Shown one piece after another: positions 37,316 through 45,878 of a DNA stretch of 64,000 nucleotides. The notes under the pieces are model-generated. The model had not been told where the DNA came from, did no database searches, and saw nothing but the letters and a program-made list of their open reading frames with translations. The position numbers and the translations under genes were made by a program. Source of the stretch: an uncultured Prevotella sp. (GTDB taxonomy: Bacteria > Bacteroidota > Bacteroidia > Bacteroidales > Bacteroidaceae); assembly GCA_900555035.1 (NCBI GenBank), contig USJX01000002.1, positions 19,334-83,333 of the forward strand, given 5' to 3'. Positions within the stretch are counted from its first letter, which is position 1; each line of letters begins with the position of its first letter.

Positions 37316-38710
37316 ATGGAACAAGATTCTAAATTTCAAGCGAACACTTCGCTAGAGAACAATTCACAGGGAAAGGTTCCCTTCATCAGTAAGCTCGCCT
37401 ATGGCATGGGCGATGTGGGCTGCAACTTCAGTTGGATGTTCGTGGGCAACTTCCTCATGATTTTCTACACCGATGTGTTCGGAATCAGCATGAGTGCCGT
37501 AGCAACCCTGATGCTTGTTTCCCGATTCTGGGATGCCATCAACGACCCAATCATCGGCACACTTACCGATAAGACCCACACCCGATGGGGACGATTCCGC
37601 CCATGGCTGCTCTTCGGAGCTCCTATCACGGCACTGGTACTGATACTCACTTTCTGGGCACATCCGGAATGGAGCCAGACCGCCAAGATTATCTATATGG
37701 CAGTAACCTACTGCATCCTGGTGCTGGGATATACCTGCGTAAACCTGCCTTACGGCACACTCTGCGGAGCCATGACACAAGACATCGATGAGAGAGCCAA
37801 GCTCAACACCAGCCGTTCGGTGAGCGCCATGATGGCCATCGGAGTAATCAACATCGTAACCGTTCCGCTCATCAGCTGGTTTGGCGCAGGCGATACCAAA
37901 TATGGTTATCTGGCTGTGGCTGTACTCTACGGCATCATCTTCGCTGCCTGCCATCTGTTCTGCTTCCACAAGACCAAGGAAGTGGTAGAAGTTCCTGTGG
38001 GACAGAAGCTCCCATTAAAGGTGCAGCTTCGTTCCGTGATGAAAAACAAGCCCTATCTGCTCGCCCTTCTGGGACAGTTGCTCTTCGGTTTCATCCACTA
38101 CGGACGCAACGCCGACATGCTCTACTATTTCACTTATGTAGAAGGTTCGGCAACACTCTTCTCCTACTATTCCATGGCCATCATCGTGCCAAGTATCATA
38201 GGTGCCGCCTGCTTCCCTCTGGTATTCAGAAAAACGGGCAACAAGGGTTACACGGCAGCCATCTTCGCCTTCCTCACCGGTATTACGATGATAGGTCTGT
38301 ACTTCTTCAGCCCTAACGGCAGCGCCATTATGTTCTATCTGTTCTCAGCTTTGTCGTGGTTCTTCTTCTCAGGCTTCAATACAGCCATCTATGCCATCAT
38401 CCCCGACTGTGTGGAGTATGGCGAGTGGAAGACGGGCATCAGAAACGACGGTTTCCAATACGCCTTCATCTCGCTGGGCAACAAGATAGGAATGGCACTC
38501 GGCACATCGCTTCTCGCCATTGCCCTGGGCAGCGCAGGATACGTAAGCAATACCATGCAGAATCCGGAAGTATTGAGCATTATGCACCACGCCTTCAGCA
38601 CCATTCCTGGAGTTTTGTGGATTGTCACCGCAGGATGCCTCTGCTTCTACAAGCTCAACAAGAAGCAATACAAGCAGATTATGGCAGATCTGGAAAACAA
38701 AAAGAAATAA
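37316..38710 (+). CDS. GPH-family sugar:cation symporter (MelB-like)
   Basis: The 464-residue protein has about twelve membrane segments and GPH-family landmarks: KLAYGMGDVGCNF at the start, DAINDPIIGTLTDKTHTRWGRFRPW (the family's loop between helices 2 and 3) and YGEWKTGIRNDGF before helix 11. Members import glycosides, pentoses, hexuronides or polyols with Na+ or H+. It heads a two-gene operon with the zinc dehydrogenase and is under operator array 2, so a polyol such as sorbitol or a related sugar is the likely substrate. Confidence 0.92.
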   Translation: MEQDSKFQANTSLENNSQGKVPFISKLAYGMGDVGCNFSWMFVGNFLMIFYTDVFGISMSAVATLMLVSRFWDAINDPIIGTLTDKTHTRWGRFRPWLLFGAPITALVLILTFWAHPEWSQTAKIIYMAVTYCILVLGYTCVNLPYGTLCGAMTQDIDERAKLNTSRSVSAMMAIGVINIVTVPLISWFGAGDTKYGYLAVAVLYGIIFAACHLFCFHKTKEVVEVPVGQKLPLKVQLRSVMKNKPYLLALLGQLLFGFIHYGRNADMLYYFTYVEGSATLFSYYSMAIIVPSIIGAACFPLVFRKTGNKGYTAAIFAFLTGITMIGLYFFSPNGSAIMFYLFSALSWFFFSGFNTAIYAIIPDCVEYGEWKTGIRNDGFQYAFISLGNKIGMALGTSLLAIALGSAGYVSNTMQNPEVLSIMHHAFSTIPGVLWIVTAGCLCFYKLNKKQYKQIMADLENKKK

Positions 38711-38781
38711 AAAGAAATAAAGATAAACCGGGATCTTTTATCCCACCAACATAACAATAACATTTTTAAAACATTATAATC

Positions 38782-39831
38782 ATGAGACAGGCAATATTGG
38801 TAGAACCAAAGCATATCGAGTTCAAGGAAGTAGCAGAACCAAAGGCAGCAGACTTAACTGCTCATCAGGTTCTCGTCAACATCAAGCGCATCGGCATCTG
38901 CGGTAGCGAGATTCACTCTTACCACGGTCTTCACCCAGCCACCTTCTACCCAGTGGTTCAGGGACATGAGTACTCAGGAGTGGTTATGGCTGTAGGCAGC
39001 GAAGTTACCGTCTGCAAGCCTGGCGACCACATCACTGCTCGCCCACAGTTGGTTTGCGGCAAGTGCAACCCTTGCAAGCGCGGACAGTATAATGTTTGTG
39101 AGCACCTGCGTGTTCAGGCTTTCCAGGCAGATGGTGCAGCACAGGATTTCTTCGTAGTAGATGACGACCGCGTGGCTAAGTTGCCGGAAGGCATGAGCCT
39201 CGACTATGGTGCCATGATTGAGCCTTCAGCCGTTGGTGCCCATGCCAGCAACCGCACCGATGTAAAGGGCAAGAATGTAGTAGTGAGCGGTGCAGGAACC
39301 ATCGGCAACCTCATAGCCCAGTTCTGCATTGCCCGTGGTGCCAAGAATGTACTCATTACCGATGTAAGCGACCTTCGCCTGGCTAAGGCTCGCGAATGCG
39401 GCATCAAGCATACCCTCAACATCACCAAGAAGACCTTGAAGGAGGCAGCCCAGGAACTCTTCGGTGAGGAAGGCTATCAGGTAGGTTTCGAGGTAGCAGG
39501 TGTAGAAGTTTCCATCCGTTCGCTGATGGAGACCATCGAGAAAGGTAGCGACATCGTGGTTGTGGCTGTCTTTGCCAAGGACCCAGCCCTCAGCATGTTC
39601 TATCTGGGCGAGCATGAGTTGAGACTCATCGGTTCAATGATGTATCGCCACGAAGATTATCTCACAGCCATCGATTATGTCAACAAGGGCATCGTCAACC
39701 TTAAGCCACTCGTAAGCAACCGCTTCGCCTTCGAAGAATACGATGATGCCTATAAGTTTATCGACACCCATCGCGAAACCAGCATGAAGGTTCTCATCGA
39801 TTTCGAACAGAAACCTGGAGAGAAGAAGTAA
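38782..39831 (+). CDS. Zinc-dependent medium-chain dehydrogenase (sorbitol/galactonate type)
   Basis: The 349-residue protein has the catalytic zinc ligands in GICGSEIHSYH and GHEYSGVV and the structural-zinc cysteines CGKCNPCKRGQYNVC (about 93-107). The Rossmann motif SGAGTIGNLIAQF is near 173. Relatives oxidise sorbitol, L-iditol, L-galactonate or L-gulonate. Located between a GPH symporter and fructokinase, oxidation of a polyol to fructose is the simplest reading; an aldonate is an alternative. Start ATG 38782 is 71 bp after the symporter stop with no promoter seen between. Confidence 0.88.
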   Translation: MRQAILVEPKHIEFKEVAEPKAADLTAHQVLVNIKRIGICGSEIHSYHGLHPATFYPVVQGHEYSGVVMAVGSEVTVCKPGDHITARPQLVCGKCNPCKRGQYNVCEHLRVQAFQADGAAQDFFVVDDDRVAKLPEGMSLDYGAMIEPSAVGAHASNRTDVKGKNVVVSGAGTIGNLIAQFCIARGAKNVLITDVSDLRLAKARECGIKHTLNITKKTLKEAAQELFGEEGYQVGFEVAGVEVSIRSLMETIEKGSDIVVVAVFAKDPALSMFYLGEHELRLIGSMMYRHEDYLTAIDYVNKGIVNLKPLVSNRFAFEEYDDAYKFIDTHRETSMKVLIDFEQKPGEKK

Positions 39832-39854
39832 AGGATTGAAGAGAAGAAACATAC

Positions 39855-39900
39855 TGCAAACGATTGCAGAAATTGGAAACGATTGCGGGAACGTTTGCAG
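39855..39900 (+). promoter_or_regulatory. Array of three LacI-type operators (array 3)
   Basis: TGCAAACGATTGCA, GGAAACGATTGCGG and GGGAACGTTTGCAG have CG centres starting at 39861, 39880 and 39892: spacings 19 and 12, ending 52 bp from the -7 box at 39944. The proximal site CGGGAACGTTTGCA is identical to the proximal site of array 1. Confidence 0.88.
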
Positions 39901-39919
39901 AAAGTTTAGATGATTTTTC

Positions 39920-39951
39920 TTTGTGAAGGTAGCTGAAAAATGCTACCTTTG
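39920..39951 (+). promoter_or_regulatory. Fructokinase promoter
   Basis: TTTG (39920-39923), a 20-bp spacer and TACCTTTG (39944-39951). This rules out the in-frame ATG at 39940 as a start because it precedes the transcript. Confidence 0.8.
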
Positions 39952-39993
39952 CAACAGAAATCAAGTAACATCTCTAACATTCTTAAAGTAAAA

Positions 39994-40884
39994 ATGACAA
40001 TGGAAAAGAAACAATCAGTGATAGGTATCGGTGAGGCACTCTTCGATGTGCTTCCAGAAGGAAAGAAGCTAGGTGGCGCTCCAGCCAACTTTGCTTACCA
40101 CGTTTCACAGTTCGGACTCAATAGCTGTGCGGTCAGCGCAATAGGCGATGATGAGCTGGGCAAGGAACTGGAGAAGGAACTCAACGATCACCATCTCAAC
40201 TATCAGATAGACAAGGTAGCCTACCCTACAGGCACCGTCCAGGTTTCACTCGATGCCAACGGCATTCCTTGCTACGACATCAAGGAGGGAGCAGCCTGGG
40301 ACAACATCCCCTACACGCCAGCCCTGGAGAAGTTGGCAAAGAATTGCACCGCAGCCTGCTTCGGTTCGCTGGCTCAGCGCAACGAGGTTTCCCGCAACAC
40401 CATCTACCGCTTCCTTGATAACATGCCGAAGGAAGAAGGAATCCTCAAAATCTTCGATATCAATCTCCGTCAGGGATTCTATACCAAGGAAATTATCACC
40501 GAGAGCATCAAGCGATGCAACATCCTCAAGATCAACGACGAGGAATTGATTACCGTAAGCCGCATCTTCGGTTATCCGGGCATCGACCTGGAGAACAAAT
40601 GCTGGCTCCTCTTGGGCAAGTACAATCTGAAGATGCTCATTCTTACCTGCGGTGTAAACGGCAGTTATGTGTTCACCCCTGGCGAAGTTTCGTTTATAGA
40701 GACACCAAAGGTGGAAGTGGCAGACACAGTGGGTGCAGGCGATTCATTCACAGGTGCATTCGTGGCAAGCATCCTGAAGGGCAAGAGCGTAAAGGAAGCT
40801 CACGAATTGGCTGTAAAGGTTTCGGCATTCGTCTGTACACAGAATGGAGCCATACCTGTTTTGCCTGATGAATTTACCAAGTAA
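39994..40884 (+). CDS. PfkB-family fructokinase
   Basis: I start at the ATG at 39994 (MTMEKKQSVIGIGEALFD), giving 296 residues; 40000 is also possible. The PfkB signature is present at both ends: GGAPANFAYHVSQFG near 27-41 and DTVGAGDSFTGAF near 248-260, with the catalytic Asp in GAGD. It should phosphorylate fructose to fructose 6-phosphate with ATP, feeding glycolysis with ketose made by the two dehydrogenases of this locus. Its separate promoter has operator array 3. Confidence 0.9.
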   Translation: MTMEKKQSVIGIGEALFDVLPEGKKLGGAPANFAYHVSQFGLNSCAVSAIGDDELGKELEKELNDHHLNYQIDKVAYPTGTVQVSLDANGIPCYDIKEGAAWDNIPYTPALEKLAKNCTAACFGSLAQRNEVSRNTIYRFLDNMPKEEGILKIFDINLRQGFYTKEIITESIKRCNILKINDEELITVSRIFGYPGIDLENKCWLLLGKYNLKMLILTCGVNGSYVFTPGEVSFIETPKVEVADTVGAGDSFTGAFVASILKGKSVKEAHELAVKVSAFVCTQNGAIPVLPDEFTK

Positions 40885-41042
40885 AGCCACATTTGCCCAA
40901 AGTTATTGCGAAGATTATTTTCATATAAATATACGTTTCGTTAATTTTGATTTTTTAGTGAAGGTTTATAAGGTTCAATAAGTTATTAGTTTGTTTTAGT
41001 AAGTTTTAGTTAGGTTCAAAAAGTTTATTTTGTAGTAAAACC

Positions 41043-41777
41043 ATGAAAAGAATTGTAGTTATTGTTTTGATGATGGCTGCTTGCCTGGGAAACGCCCAGG
41101 CACAGCTCCATCTGAAAGCCAACGTGCAGAACAATCATCTGTGGCGTGGCATGGAAGTTTCCGACGGCATCGTCCTCCTCACCGACCTGAGCTATACGAT
41201 GGTCAACGACCACGTTACCGTGGGACTTTGGGGTGGCTGCAACTCGGAAGGCTCCTACAAGGAGTTTAACCATTATCTGAATCTGAAGGCTGGCGGTTGG
41301 GGATTCGCCCTGTGGGACACCTACAACTTCTCCCCTGGCGCCAGCTATAATAATAAGGAATACTGGAACTACTCTGCTCATACCACGGGCCGATTCCTCG
41401 ATGCTACATTAAGCTACCGGTTTCAGGACGAGAAGTTTCCACTGCTCCTGAGCTGGTCAACGGTAGTCTTCGGACGCGACCGCAACAGCGACAATACGAA
41501 GCAGAAATATTCCACCTTCGCCTATGCGGAATACCCTATCTACCAGAAGGATGGCTGGAAGGTAGATGCAGGAGTAGGTGGAGCCTTCGCCCTGAACAGA
41601 TCTGGCGAGGATGCCCACTTCTTCGGAACCACGGCAGGCATCGTTCACGTACCACTGCAAGCCACCCACGATCTCAAGCTCGGCAACTACACCGTTCCGG
41701 TTTACGCCAAGGGCATGTGGAATCCGCAGAGCAACGAGAGCTATTTCCAGATTGGAGCAGAAATCATCCGCTTCTAA
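41043..41777 (+). CDS. Outer-membrane beta-barrel protein, unknown
   Basis: The 244-residue protein has a signal peptide (1-20, ending NAQAQ) and alternating beta-strand pattern ending with an aromatic C-terminus (FQIGAEIIRF), the signature of an outer-membrane barrel. Near the N-terminus NNHLWRGMEVSDG resembles TIGR02001-like barrels that begin with WRG. It follows fructokinase after 158 bp of A/T-rich DNA and could be a porin for the locus; no operator is present. Confidence 0.75.
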   Translation: MKRIVVIVLMMAACLGNAQAQLHLKANVQNNHLWRGMEVSDGIVLLTDLSYTMVNDHVTVGLWGGCNSEGSYKEFNHYLNLKAGGWGFALWDTYNFSPGASYNNKEYWNYSAHTTGRFLDATLSYRFQDEKFPLLLSWSTVVFGRDRNSDNTKQKYSTFAYAEYPIYQKDGWKVDAGVGGAFALNRSGEDAHFFGTTAGIVHVPLQATHDLKLGNYTVPVYAKGMWNPQSNESYFQIGAEIIRF

Positions 41778-41834
41778 ATCTTCAAAAAAACACAGAAAGT
41801 TTTATCATAACAATCATCTAAACACAAATTCATT

Positions 41835-42224
41835 ATGAAGATCAAAGAATTTACAACAGGCGTGCAGCACATCGGCATTCCTACCAACGACATCAACAAG
41901 ACCATTGAGTTTTATCATGCCCTGGGCTTCGAGACAGCCCTCCGCACAGTGAACGGCACCGAGGAAGTAGCCTTCCTCCAGCTCCACAATCTCATCATCG
42001 AGACCTATCAGAACCATCAGGCAAAGATGGAATATGGAGCCATCGACCACATCGCCATCGATGTAAAGAACATAGAGGATCTCTTCCAGGTAGTAAAGGA
42101 AGCCGGAACCTTCAAGATGCTGGATCAGCAGGTAAATGGTCTCCCTTTCTGGGAGAACGGTGTAAAGTTCTTCACCATCGAGGGGCCAAACAAGGAGAAA
42201 ATCGAGTTCTGCGAGAAACTATAA
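41835..42224 (+). CDS. VOC-superfamily (glyoxalase-like) protein
   Basis: The 129-residue protein shows the paired beta-alpha-beta-beta-beta VOC pattern: QHIGIPTNDINKTIEFYHALGF and IDHIAIDVKNIEDLFQ, with metal-ligand candidates His14, Glu and His in each half, and IEGPNKEKIEFCEKL at the end. Members include glyoxalases, epimerases and dioxygenases, so the reaction is open. It follows the beta-barrel gene after 57 bp and ends at a hairpin terminator, so it may close the sugar locus transcript. Confidence 0.88.
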   Translation: MKIKEFTTGVQHIGIPTNDINKTIEFYHALGFETALRTVNGTEEVAFLQLHNLIIETYQNHQAKMEYGAIDHIAIDVKNIEDLFQVVKEAGTFKMLDQQVNGLPFWENGVKFFTIEGPNKEKIEFCEKL

Positions 42225-42290
42225 TCAGCAGCATATTCTTTTAGATAAAAAACAGATGACTATAGCAATATAAAAGAGAGAGAGAAATGA

Positions 42291-42350
42291 CGAAAGTCCA
42301 GCTTGGAGCCTTTCTGAATGAGAGGCATCCGAGTTGGACTTTCTTTTTTC
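42291..42350 (+). terminator. Terminator after the VOC gene
   Basis: GAAAGTCCA (42292-42300) pairs with TGGACTTTC (42335-42343), with an inner GGAGCC...GGCATCC helix, followed by a T6 run. Confidence 0.8.
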
Positions 42351-42398
42351 GTTTTCCTTGAGGAATATGATGTGTTTTTCCCTGATACTCCAGGGATA

Positions 42399-42731
42399 TT
42401 AATGATGCTCAGGCACAATGGCGAGATACACCAGATCATGGTCGGTGAGATTCTCCATATAATGAGCGTGGTTCATCGGGCAGTAATGCACCTGTCCCTG
42501 TCGAACCTCCTCCACGGTATCATCATAATGGAAAGTAGCAGTGCCGCTTACCACATAGATAATCTCGCAGTTGCCCTCATGAGTATGAAGACCAGTTGAT
42601 GCACCCGGACGCAAGGTAGAATACATAATCTTCACCTTGTCATCCACATAGTTACGAGTATCGAGTTTACCCTGTCCACCCTTGAAGCCCTCCAAATGAG
42701 CCTCAGCAATCTTTTCGAAATCTATTACCAT
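42399..42731 (-). CDS. Cupin-domain protein
   Basis: The 110-residue protein is a single cupin barrel: PGASTGLHTHEGNCEIIYVVSG gives metal ligands HxH...E in motif 1, and HYCPMNHAHYMENLTD gives the histidine of motif 2. Small cupins of this type are metal-binding isomerases, dioxygenases or sugar sensors; no specific reaction can be assigned. It is 64 bp downstream of a NUDIX gene in the same direction and may be co-transcribed. Confidence 0.88.
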   Translation of the reverse strand: MVIDFEKIAEAHLEGFKGGQGKLDTRNYVDDKVKIMYSTLRPGASTGLHTHEGNCEIIYVVSGTATFHYDDTVEEVRQGQVHYCPMNHAHYMENLTDHDLVYLAIVPEHH

Positions 42732-42795
42732 CTTTATAATGTTTATTGTTTAATGTCTAATATTTACTTGGCTTTTATAAATGAAGCCCTGCAGC

Positions 42796-43344
42796 TTACT
42801 TTGCTTTCGCAAAATACTTCCAGAGCGGAGCGGCCATCAGGCTTTGCCAGATTTCTCCCTTCTCCAGCATTTCCATCACTTCATCCCTGGAGAAGAGGCG
42901 AACCTCGATATCCTCAGCCTGGTCCAGATGCTGTACATCCATGCGCTCCACATCCGTAGCCAGATAACAATGGGTAAGATTGGTATGCGTGCTTGGGTTG
43001 GCAGAAATCGTCATCCACTTCTGCCAGTTTCCGCCACCGAATCCAGTCTCTTCCATCAGTTCTCGCTTGGCAGCCACCATCGGATCCTCGCCCTTCTCTA
43101 TCACTCCGGCACAGAGTTCATTCACCGTCTTCCCTATCGCATAGCGATACTGGCGAACGAAGACGAACTCTCCCTTCTTCGTAATGGCGATGGTATTTAC
43201 CCAGTCAGGATATTCCAGCACGTAATATTCATCGATGATGGCACCCGTAGGCAATTCCACCTTATCCACTCGTGCCGTGAGCCAAGGCTTCTCTATCAGA
43301 TACTTCTGCGAGAGCGTCTTCCATTTCATATCTTTATCAGCCAT
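42796..43344 (-). CDS. NUDIX hydrolase (ADP-ribose pyrophosphatase-like)
   Basis: The 182-residue protein has a full NUDIX box GVIEKGEDPMVAAKRELMEETG (shown in two parts: GVIEKGEDP... and ...RELMEETG) at about 79-101, which binds Mg2+ for diphosphate hydrolysis. The N-terminal dimer domain and RQYRYAIGKTVNEL before the box fit the ADP-ribose pyrophosphatase subgroup. It precedes the cupin gene. Confidence 0.92.
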   Translation of the reverse strand: MADKDMKWKTLSQKYLIEKPWLTARVDKVELPTGAIIDEYYVLEYPDWVNTIAITKKGEFVFVRQYRYAIGKTVNELCAGVIEKGEDPMVAAKRELMEETGFGGGNWQKWMTISANPSTHTNLTHCYLATDVERMDVQHLDQAEDIEVRLFSRDEVMEMLEKGEIWQSLMAAPLWKYFAKAK

Positions 43345-43459
43345 ATCTTTTTCTATTTTTTAAAATCAGACTTCTTCTTCAATTAAATTGATGGTGCAAA
43401 AGTACAAAAAAAGATTGAAAGGAGAAAAAGTTTACCTGTTATTTCTTTCGAAAAAAACA

Positions 43460-44608
43460 TTAGTTGCCGCCAAATCGCCAACCCAAGCCTAGCATCAGAT
43501 TGTTAGGAGTCTTGAAATCCACCAGACTGTAGCCGATGTGCAGCATAGCACGTCGGCTCACATGAATCTTCAGGGCAAGCACCTCATATACACCCCTGAA
43601 ATCGTTGCGATTGCCAAGCAGATAGGTTCCCGCACCAAAGTTGATGCTGAAATAAGGCATGGCAAACTCGCCACGAGCAGAAAGGCCCAGACCAGCCTGG
43701 GTACTAAACTTATGATTCACCACCTCGCCCCAAGGATCATTCTCCCTGCTAGCCGAACGGTCGTACACACCATCAAGCGAAGCACCCAAACTCAGCCACG
43801 GGTTCAACCGGTACATCGGGTTTACATTGAAGCCCATCACGGCATACTTGCCATCCAGCAGATAGCTCGACACCCCATCATGGGCAATACCCTGCTTCCA
43901 GGCGCCATACAATACCACATCCGTGTAAAGGCCACGGCTATCCGGCAGTTTCTCCCGCTCCACCTTCGGCACAGCCAACGGTTGCCGGTTGATGTAATAA
44001 GCCAGTCCCAATCTTATGCCGCCTGTGTTAAGTCCCATGTTAGGATAAGTGGTGTTGCCATTAGAGAAATGAGTCAGCGAAATACCGGCATTCAGGTCTA
44101 GATATTTCGAGAGCATCCACTTCATATACACATCAACATCAATATATGCCGTTGCCTTTGAGCCAATCACCTTGTTTTCAGGATTGTTCAGCTCGTCATA
44201 GGCATTCCATCCGAACGCCATACCCAGGTTCCACTCATAGTTGAGCGACACCCTGCGGGATAGGTTCACAATCGGTGCCCCCTGAAACAGATACACGGAT
44301 ATCGGATTTGCCAGCCACTGGTTAAACTCATGTCTAGCCAAGCCTACACCCTGATACGCCCCCTGATAGATGGAGCCAGGTCTCACCTCCTCCTTATTCA
44401 TGAAGGCATACTTCAGCGTAAAAGTCATGTCGTGATTCATCGTCCGAGCCTCATCATTCCCTCCACGCAGAAACTCGTTAGTATGAAATATGGTAGATGG
44501 CACCGCATCCAGTGCGATGCGGTGTATAGTCTTGGTGCTATCCTCCTGCGAGGAGGCAGGCAACGCCATGGCAGCAAACATGGATATAACCAATAAACTT
44601 AGTTTCAT
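43460..44608 (-). CDS. Outer-membrane acyloxyacyl hydrolase-like (PagL-type) protein
   Basis: The 382-residue protein has a signal peptide (1-20) and a predicted beta-barrel. The segment LTHFSNGNTTYPNMGLN (about 177-193) contains the His-x-Ser-Asn motif of PagL-type lipid A 3-O-deacylases. It is longer than PagL (about 185 residues) and has a second barrel-like C-terminal half ending GLGWRFGGN. It may trim lipid A at the outer membrane. The DUF3791 gene lies only 4 bp upstream, possibly in the same transcript. Confidence 0.75.
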   Translation of the reverse strand: MKLSLLVISMFAAMALPASSQEDSTKTIHRIALDAVPSTIFHTNEFLRGGNDEARTMNHDMTFTLKYAFMNKEEVRPGSIYQGAYQGVGLARHEFNQWLANPISVYLFQGAPIVNLSRRVSLNYEWNLGMAFGWNAYDELNNPENKVIGSKATAYIDVDVYMKWMLSKYLDLNAGISLTHFSNGNTTYPNMGLNTGGIRLGLAYYINRQPLAVPKVEREKLPDSRGLYTDVVLYGAWKQGIAHDGVSSYLLDGKYAVMGFNVNPMYRLNPWLSLGASLDGVYDRSASRENDPWGEVVNHKFSTQAGLGLSARGEFAMPYFSINFGAGTYLLGNRNDFRGVYEVLALKIHVSRRAMLHIGYSLVDFKTPNNLMLGLGWRFGGN

Positions 44609-44612
44609 TATT

Positions 44613-44825
44613 CTAGAGCACTCCTTTCTCTTTCATGAAATCAATAAGATCTTCCATCAGATACTCCTTGCTAAAAGTATGGAGCACATCATAGCTTGGG
44701 ATAATATAACCAGTAAGTATACCAGAAGTCTTTAGACGCTGATATACATCACGAGCATTCAATCCCAATCTGCGAGATAAGTTGCCAATGCAATATGTTA
44801 CAAAATCAATATTATCACTATTCAT
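44613..44825 (-). CDS. DUF3791-family small protein
   Basis: The 70-residue protein has the DUF3791 pattern: FVTYCIGNLSRRLGLNARDVYQRLKTSGILTGYIIPSYDVLHTFSKEYLMEDLIDFM (seen as consecutive helices). These are usually partnered with DUF3990 (ADP-ribosyltransferase-like) proteins and look like antitoxin or immunity components. No DUF3990 gene is adjacent; instead DUF2442 and an unrecognised gene lie upstream, so it may be an orphan. Confidence 0.75.
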   Translation of the reverse strand: MNSDNIDFVTYCIGNLSRRLGLNARDVYQRLKTSGILTGYIIPSYDVLHTFSKEYLMEDLIDFMKEKGVL

Positions 44826-44878
44826 AACTTCTGCTTTTTAATCATACCACTATTGCTACGCTTACAAAATCTATCCGA

Positions 44879-45148
44879 TTAGTTTGCGCTATAATAAATC
44901 GCATTCTCATCATCTTTGCTGTTGCAAAGACCAGCATCAGAAAACAGACCAGAGAAACTAAGATCTTCATCTAGTTCAGGCCAATGAATTCCATAACGAC
45001 TAAGAAAGAACCTCTGACGCTGTTCCGTTGTAGCCTTTGCCAGACAACTCCATCGATTAAAAGGATAGTTCGCCTTCCAACCATTCGCAGTTTCTGCCCA
45101 AACATGAGCATCATCTACCCAAACTTTGTTTATTCTATAATACTCCAT
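44879..45148 (-). CDS. DUF2442-family small protein
   Basis: Starting at the ATG at 45148 (MEYYRINKVWVDD) the product has 89 residues and matches DUF2442: VWVDDAHVWAETANG, YPFNRWSCLAKATTEQRQRF and YGIHWPELDEDLSFSGLF. Members are often in toxin-antitoxin-like pairs or bind DNA. The frame is open further upstream to 45460, but that part overlaps the preceding gene in another register and is unlikely to be translated. Its start overlaps the stop of the upstream gene by 14 bp, implying translational coupling. Confidence 0.88.
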   Translation of the reverse strand: MEYYRINKVWVDDAHVWAETANGWKANYPFNRWSCLAKATTEQRQRFFLSRYGIHWPELDEDLSFSGLFSDAGLCNSKDDENAIYYSAN

Positions 45149-45545
45149 AATCAAGTTTATTTTTATTATCCACAGGAATATCAACCACGATGCTTTTCTT
45201 ACCAGAAGTTTCCAGATAATAGCCTTCATCAGGCAAACGCTCTTCTGATATAGTTGTGCTTGTTTTAGGATCCAGCACAAGAGTATTACCAGAACACCTT
45301 GCATCGAAGTACTCCAGATTACCTTCAGGAGATAAGAACAAAGAACGCAAGTCCTTCTTTCCCATGCAAAAATCCTGCAATCTTTTACTAGAAATACGAA
45401 TTGCCGTATATTTGCATTCGGGAGTATCTTCATACAGCAAACACAAATACAAGGTATCAAAACAATCCCTTGCGGTTAGCAATTGGGGATTGTCATAGTA
45501 CTCCAGTATGCTATCTACTTTTAATGTGGATTGTTTCTTATTCAT
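45135..45545 (-). CDS. Hypothetical protein, possibly DUF6575-like
   Basis: The 136-residue protein starts at the ATG at 45545 (MNKKQSTLKV). Features such as YYDNPQLLTARDCFDTLYLCLLYED, SSKRLQDFCMGKKDLRSLFLSPEG and LPDEGYYLE recall small Bacteroidota proteins annotated DUF6575, but I am not certain. The stop overlaps the DUF2442 start, so the two are coupled. A good promoter precedes it. It may be one half of an uncharacterised toxin-antitoxin or immunity pair. Confidence 0.7.
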   Translation of the reverse strand: MNKKQSTLKVDSILEYYDNPQLLTARDCFDTLYLCLLYEDTPECKYTAIRISSKRLQDFCMGKKDLRSLFLSPEGNLEYFDARCSGNTLVLDPKTSTTISEERLPDEGYYLETSGKKSIVVDIPVDNKNKLDYGVL

Positions 45546-45569
45546 AATTCTATTTTTAAAAACACATGG

Positions 45570-45600
45570 CAAAGATAATATATTTATTCGATATCTACAA
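45570..45600 (-). promoter_or_regulatory. Promoter of the DUF6575-like/DUF2442 pair
   Basis: On the minus strand TATCTTTG (45577-45570) follows TTG (45600-45598) after a 20-bp spacer. The remainder of the 45546-45878 gap is A/T-rich and holds only this and the terminator at 45817-45857. Confidence 0.7.
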
Positions 45601-45816
45601 TTTTTGAGCAGAAAACTTTTGCTAAACAACTATAATTGTGATTATCTATGTTAAAAATCATAAGATTTGATTACTTCCCTACTTGCAGTTTAACCCTTTT
45701 TCATGAAATATGCCACAATATCTATTTTTCAAGTCTTTGTTTTCAAGACATTTAGGTTTGGTGACCTTCATCTGATGAACCCCACCAACTTTTCGATTCC
45801 ACCAAGCATAAACTGG

Positions 45817-45857
45817 AAGAAACGGTGAAGGCTAATGATAAGCCTCCACCGTTTGTT
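45817..45857 (-). terminator. Probable terminator of the BREX-like operon
   Basis: AACGGTGAAGGCT (45821-45833) pairs with AGCCTCCACCGTT (45841-45853) with one mismatch; on the minus strand GTTTCTTCC follows. It lies 22 bp after the cysteine desulfurase stop. Confidence 0.7.
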
Positions 45858-45878
45858 GTTACTGTACAGGAAACCTTG

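Noticed and set aside
39940..39993. Upstream start for the fructokinase
   Set aside because: The ATG at 39940 precedes the -7 box at 39944-39951, so it would not be in the transcript.
45149..45460. N-terminal extension of the DUF2442 gene
   Set aside because: This part overlaps the preceding gene in another register, is Cys/Leu/Ile-rich nonsense in appearance, and DUF2442 begins at MEYYRI.
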